Shown here one piece after another: positions 60,486 to 64,000 of a DNA stretch of 64,000 bases. Position 1 is the first letter of the stretch; each line of letters begins with the position of its first letter. The position numbers were made by a program, and so were the translations under genes. The stretch lies in contig NZ_CP151636.1 in assembly GCF_038397745.1 (NCBI RefSeq), positions 3,348,001 to 3,412,000 of the forward strand, in the 5' to 3' direction. The DNA is from Microbacterium sp. LWH11-1.2 (lineage in GTDB: Bacteria; Actinomycetota; Actinomycetes; Actinomycetales; Microbacteriaceae). The notes beneath the pieces are model-generated. The model saw nothing but the letters and a program-made list of their open reading frames with translations. It searched no databases and had not been told where the DNA came from.

Positions 60486-63227
60486 TCACCCGGGCTTGAG
60501 CGCCGGAACGATGACGCGCCGCGGCGATCCAGCCCCGCGCACCGACCACGCACGACCGGCGTGCGGACGCGCGAAGGGCGGAAGCTCGCGGACGCCTGCG
60601 AGCTGACGGAGATCCGTCGGCTGCTCGGCGCGGATGAGGATCTCCCCTTCGGCGCGGATGCGCTGCCAGACCGACCAGCTGCGCTGCCAGGTCTCCGCGT
60701 CCGCGACGAGGATGCACGAGGCGGACGGACGGAGCCTCTCCGCACCGGGCAGGAGCACCTCGCAGTCGGGGTGAGCGATCTGCAGCCGCGCGACGATCTC
60801 CGGGGCGCCCGTGCTCACCACCGCGGTGATGCTCGCCGCCGGGACCCACGCCGGAGGCACTGCCTCCGCGGAGATGGCGACCGCGTGCTCCTCGACCCAC
60901 GCGAACTGGACCTCACGCCCGCCCAGCGTCGCGCGGCCGGCGATGCGATCGCGGACGAACCCCGACGGCTCGCCTCCGGCGGCGATGTGCTCGACGCGGC
61001 TCGGCATCCGCAGCAGAGCCCTCCGCGGAAGCGCGTCGAGAAGGCGCCCCACCGGACCTGTCGCACGCGACGCGGTCATCACGACGGTCGCGCCTCCGCC
61101 CGCCCTCAGGACCTGTTCCCAGCGCTGGGCGAGCTGCTGCGCGTGCTCGGACGGCAGTCCGGCGAGAAGGACGTCCACATCGTCGCACAGCACCACCGCG
61201 GGCAGCGGTTCGCCGCCGGTCGCCCAGGCCGTGACGAGGTCCCAGGCGTGCTCGGGATCGGACGGCACCCATCGCGCATCGGCGCGCTGCGCGGCGATCG
61301 TGCGCAGCGCCGCGGTTCGCCCCGACCCCGGAGCGCCCAGGATGGACAGGCCCCGCTCCGGCCCGGGGTACAGCAGCTCCAGCGGCTGGGACTGCCGCTC
61401 GGGAGCGTCGGCCCGTCCGAGGACGACCTGTCCCGCCGGGAGAGCCGCGGCGGGTCCGGTGAGATCGCTGAGCGGGATACGTCCGGGGAGCGAAGCAAGC
61501 CAGGGGCTGCGCGGCCGGTCGACGGCTGCCCACCGCATCCCCACGCGCCGCAGGTCCGACGCGCCGGTGAGGGCGACACGCAGCGCGACCGGAGCATGAT
61601 CCTCGGGGCGGCGCACCAGGGCGACACCGCGTGAGCCCGCGCCGCCCGGGAGCTCGGCCGCGGCATCCGTGCCGATCACGAGCCTGCTGTCGGCGGCGTC
61701 TCCGACCCGCAGGCTGATCCGCAGAGGGCAGTTCGCCGCGAGGGCGTCGCGGACCACCCCTGCGGCGCGCTGGGTGCCGAGGATGAGGTGCATGCCCAGC
61801 GCCCGACCACGCGCGGCGACGTCGGTGAAGACGGCACCGAGATCCGGATGCTCCTGCAGGAGAGCCGCGAACTCGTCGACCACGATGATCAGGCGGGGCA
61901 TCGCCACGTCGCGCACGTCTCTGGCGCCCGCGGCCGCGAGCACCGCCTCCCGGTGCCGCAGCTCCGCGGTCAGACTCGACACGCCTCGTCGCGCGCCCTC
62001 GTCGTCGAGATCGGTGATGACGGCCGCGACCTGTCGGAGCTCTCTCAGCGGCTCGAAGGCCGTGCCTCCCTTGAAGTCCGCGAGCACGAACGTCACGCGG
62101 TCGGGGCCGTTGGACGCGGCGATCGCGGTCACCCAGGTCACGAGGAGCTCGCTCTTCCCCGTCCCCGTCGTGCCGGTGACGATCGCATGCGGCCCGTCCT
62201 CCACGATGTCGACCACGATGTCCTCGTGGGCGCTCCGTCCGATGACCGCGGGAAGCCCGTGGTCGCCCGGTGACTGCGCGAGTTCGCGCATGCCGACGGA
62301 CACCGGAAGCATGTCGGCGTCCCGATGCTCCTCCCGGCATTCCCCGGCGACCGCCTGCGCCTGCGCGAGCGAGAGGCATTCCACGGCGACGTCCGCCATG
62401 CCTCGCGGCGTCCGCAGCGTCGCCGACCCCGGTTCCACGACGTCGATCACGGTCGTGATGCCGTCGGGCACCTCGCCTCCCGTCTGGGCCAGCCAGACGA
62501 CCGCATCCGCATCGACCCGTGACCCGCTCGACGCCGCGACGCCGATCCGGAATCCGCTCCGTCGTGCGCGCAGCGCGTGCGGCAGCGACTCGAGTCCCCA
62601 GCGCGCGAGATCGTCGCCGACGAGCGAGAGCTGAGCCGCACCGAACCGCAGACACAGCTGCACGACGACGGCCCGGGCCACCGCGGCCGTCAACGCCTCC
62701 GGTCCGCGCAGACAGACGCCCCGCCCGAGCGGTACCGCAAGCGGCGCATCGTGCAGCGTCGCCGACCGCTCCCGGAAGTCGCGCGTGCGTGCATCGTCTC
62801 CCCCACCGCAGCGGATGCCGCTCGGCACCCTTCCCCTGCCCACCACGAGCGCACTCGACTCGTCCGGCGGGTGCGCGCCGCGCAGCGGCGGCTGGACGAG
62901 GCATGACGCGGCATCAGGATCCTGGAGCCATCGTGCGGCGCGCTCCTCGCGCTGCCGGCGCTCCAGCTCGGCTTCGGCCTCGGCCCATGCCGCTGCGGCC
63001 TCCGCAGCGTTCCGGCGCCGGTCCCGGCGTCGGCTCCGCGCCGCGTCGGCGAGAGAAGCGACGAGCATCAGAGGTCCCAGTGCGGCGAAGCAGAGGGCGA
63101 ACAGAGAACCGGTGACCAGCCAGAGCACCACGCCGGCCGCGACGGGGACGATCGCCGCCATGAACGGCAGAGCGGGCCTCCGCGGCGAAGGCGGCGCAGC
63201 AGGGAGCGTGATCGGAAAGGAGTCCAT
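60486..63227 (-). CDS. FtsK/SpoIIIE-type ATPase resembling type VII secretion EccC
   Basis: Membrane-anchored ATPase of 913 residues. Two hydrophobic helices near the N-terminus (PFMAAIVPVAAGVVLWLVTG and LFALCFAALGPLMLVASL) and a charged Ala/Glu/Arg helix precede a linker. The first FtsK-type motor has Walker A GTTGTGKS at 352-359 and Walker B in LIIVVDEFAALLQEHPDL. The second motor has a degenerate Walker A, GAPGSGRT (631-638, Arg for Lys), and AVVLCDDVDVLL. Layout and the degenerate second site are EccC/EssC-like, not the DNA translocase FtsK (no gamma domain). GAGGTG precedes ATG 63227. The next gene upstream is a PP2C phosphatase. Confidence 0.85.
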   Translation of the reverse strand: MDSFPITLPAAPPSPRRPALPFMAAIVPVAAGVVLWLVTGSLFALCFAALGPLMLVASLADAARSRRRDRRRNAAEAAAAWAEAEAELERRQREERAARWLQDPDAASCLVQPPLRGAHPPDESSALVVGRGRVPSGIRCGGGDDARTRDFRERSATLHDAPLAVPLGRGVCLRGPEALTAAVARAVVVQLCLRFGAAQLSLVGDDLARWGLESLPHALRARRSGFRIGVAASSGSRVDADAVVWLAQTGGEVPDGITTVIDVVEPGSATLRTPRGMADVAVECLSLAQAQAVAGECREEHRDADMLPVSVGMRELAQSPGDHGLPAVIGRSAHEDIVVDIVEDGPHAIVTGTTGTGKSELLVTWVTAIAASNGPDRVTFVLADFKGGTAFEPLRELRQVAAVITDLDDEGARRGVSSLTAELRHREAVLAAAGARDVRDVAMPRLIIVVDEFAALLQEHPDLGAVFTDVAARGRALGMHLILGTQRAAGVVRDALAANCPLRISLRVGDAADSRLVIGTDAAAELPGGAGSRGVALVRRPEDHAPVALRVALTGASDLRRVGMRWAAVDRPRSPWLASLPGRIPLSDLTGPAAALPAGQVVLGRADAPERQSQPLELLYPGPERGLSILGAPGSGRTAALRTIAAQRADARWVPSDPEHAWDLVTAWATGGEPLPAVVLCDDVDVLLAGLPSEHAQQLAQRWEQVLRAGGGATVVMTASRATGPVGRLLDALPRRALLRMPSRVEHIAAGGEPSGFVRDRIAGRATLGGREVQFAWVEEHAVAISAEAVPPAWVPAASITAVVSTGAPEIVARLQIAHPDCEVLLPGAERLRPSASCILVADAETWQRSWSVWQRIRAEGEILIRAEQPTDLRQLAGVRELPPFARPHAGRAWSVRGAGSPRRVIVPALKPG

Positions 63228-63286
63228 GCACCTCAGTGCACAGCATGGCGCATCCGGAGAGGATGCTGTCCACAGAAGTGGAGCGG

Positions 63287-64000
63287 TTACTCCGCGGACT
63301 CGTCCTCTGTGGAGAGCGAGTCGTCCTCACCGCTCACCTGAACGATGACCAGCGTGACGTTGTCGCGTCCGCCGTTCTCCAGCGCTGCGGCGAGCATCGC
63401 ATCGACGGCATCAGCGGGGTCGGCGTTCTCGCGCAGGAAGTGCTGGATCCCGTAGTCGGTCAGCTCCTTCGTGAGCCCATCCGAGCAGATGACGAAGCGA
63501 TCGCCCGCCCGCACATCGATCGTGAGGTAGTCCGGCGGGGTGAGCTCGCTCGCACCGACGGCACGGGTGATGACGTTGCTGTACGGGTGCCCCTCGGCCT
63601 CCTCCGGACTGAGCTTGCCCGCCGTGATGAGCTCCTGCACGACGGAGTGGTCCGTCGTCACCTGCACGAGCCGGTCGTCACGGAGCAGGTAGACGCGGGA
63701 GTCGCCGATGTTGAGCGAGACCCACTGCGGCTCGTCCCCCGCGACGTCGAGGAAGACGCCGGTGAGCGTGGTGCCGGTGCCCTCGTCGGTCGTCTCCGGG
63801 TGATCGGCGATGTCGGCCACGGCCAGCTCGAGAGCGTTCTCGATCGCAGCCCTGTCGACCTCGCCCGACTCGACGACCGCCTCGAGCCTCGCGACGGTGC
63901 TGCGGCTGGCGATCTCTCCCCCGGCATGACCGCCCATGCCGTCGGCGACGATGAACAGCGGGTACTCCGCAAGGAACGCGTCCTGGTTCGTCTCACGACG
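63287..64000 (-). CDS. PP2C-family Ser/Thr phosphatase (5' end beyond window)
   Basis: Mn/Mg-dependent protein phosphatase of the PstP/PrpC type, cytosolic. The visible 237 residues start at the edge with RRETNQDAFLAEYPLFIVADGMGGHAGGE; the Asp of NQDAF and the DGMGG contribute to the metal site. SLNIGDSRVYLLRDDRLVQVTTDHS, FVICSDGLTKELTD and GGRDNVTLVIV follow. The acidic tail ends it. An ATG at 63937 lies inside the DGMGG motif and cannot be the real start. No kinase is in view; one or an FHA protein may lie beyond the right edge. It is transcribed toward the EccC-like gene, 59 bp away. Confidence 0.93.
   Translation of the reverse strand, partial: RRETNQDAFLAEYPLFIVADGMGGHAGGEIASRSTVARLEAVVESGEVDRAAIENALELAVADIADHPETTDEGTGTTLTGVFLDVAGDEPQWVSLNIGDSRVYLLRDDRLVQVTTDHSVVQELITAGKLSPEEAEGHPYSNVITRAVGASELTPPDYLTIDVRAGDRFVICSDGLTKELTDYGIQHFLRENADPADAVDAMLAAALENGGRDNVTLVIVQVSGEDDSLSTEDESAE

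Overview
The window is a chromosomal segment of a high-GC actinobacterium, most likely Microbacterium or a close Microbacteriaceae relative. This is judged from gene content and order, very GC-rich third codon positions, the actinobacterial trp leader, a DtxR/IdeR-type iron box, a PhoP-type PHO box and many leaderless start sites. No database search was possible. I see no rRNA, tRNA, CRISPR array, insertion sequence or prophage. The content is mostly core genome, with few gaps over 200 bp and none over 300 bp.

Layout. 1-11.7 kb: a truncated flavin monooxygenase, a membrane acyltransferase and serine hydrolase, the iron-uptake operon efeU-efeO-efeB behind an iron box, an IPNS-like oxygenase, a winged-helix regulator with its membrane partner and twin operators, rpsO, an MFS exporter, YceI and a small FKBP. 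11.8-23.6 kb: a GntR regulator with a soluble cache protein, an alpha/beta hydrolase, a PrsW-like protease, an FAH-family enzyme, aspartase, a phosphodiesterase, TetR, a PiT phosphate transporter with a small membrane partner behind a PHO box, and oligopeptidase B. 23.6-43.7 kb: pfkA, an SNF2-type helicase, then the translation/RNA block (ribF, truB, rbfA, infB, ylxR, nusA) interrupted by mutY, a lipoprotein and an N-terminally shortened LuxR regulator. An amine oxidase, a LOG protein, proS and a PEP-mutase-family protein follow. 43.8-57 kb: a frameshifted DUF222/HNH gene, an RNB ribonuclease, the MEP-pathway genes ispG and dxr with the site-2 protease between them, a TrpE-TrpG fusion under a classical Trp-Trp attenuator, a YcnI copper protein and a MurE-like ligase. 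57-64 kb: an FKBP lipoprotein, PlsC-like acyltransferase, OsmC, asparaginase, an EccC-like FtsK/SpoIIIE ATPase and a truncated PP2C phosphatase.

Regulation is the most informative layer. Nineteen genes plus one small upstream ORF start exactly 6 nt after a TANNNT hexamer (usually TAGNNT), the geometry of leaderless transcripts. Operon-internal genes instead use GGAGG-like sites or ATGA/GTGA stop-start overlaps. Nutrient control is readable for iron (efeUOB), phosphate (pit) and tryptophan (trpEG). Two genes look damaged or reduced: the HNH gene carries a 7-bp tandem duplication that breaks its frame, and the LuxR regulator lacks the front of its ATPase domain.
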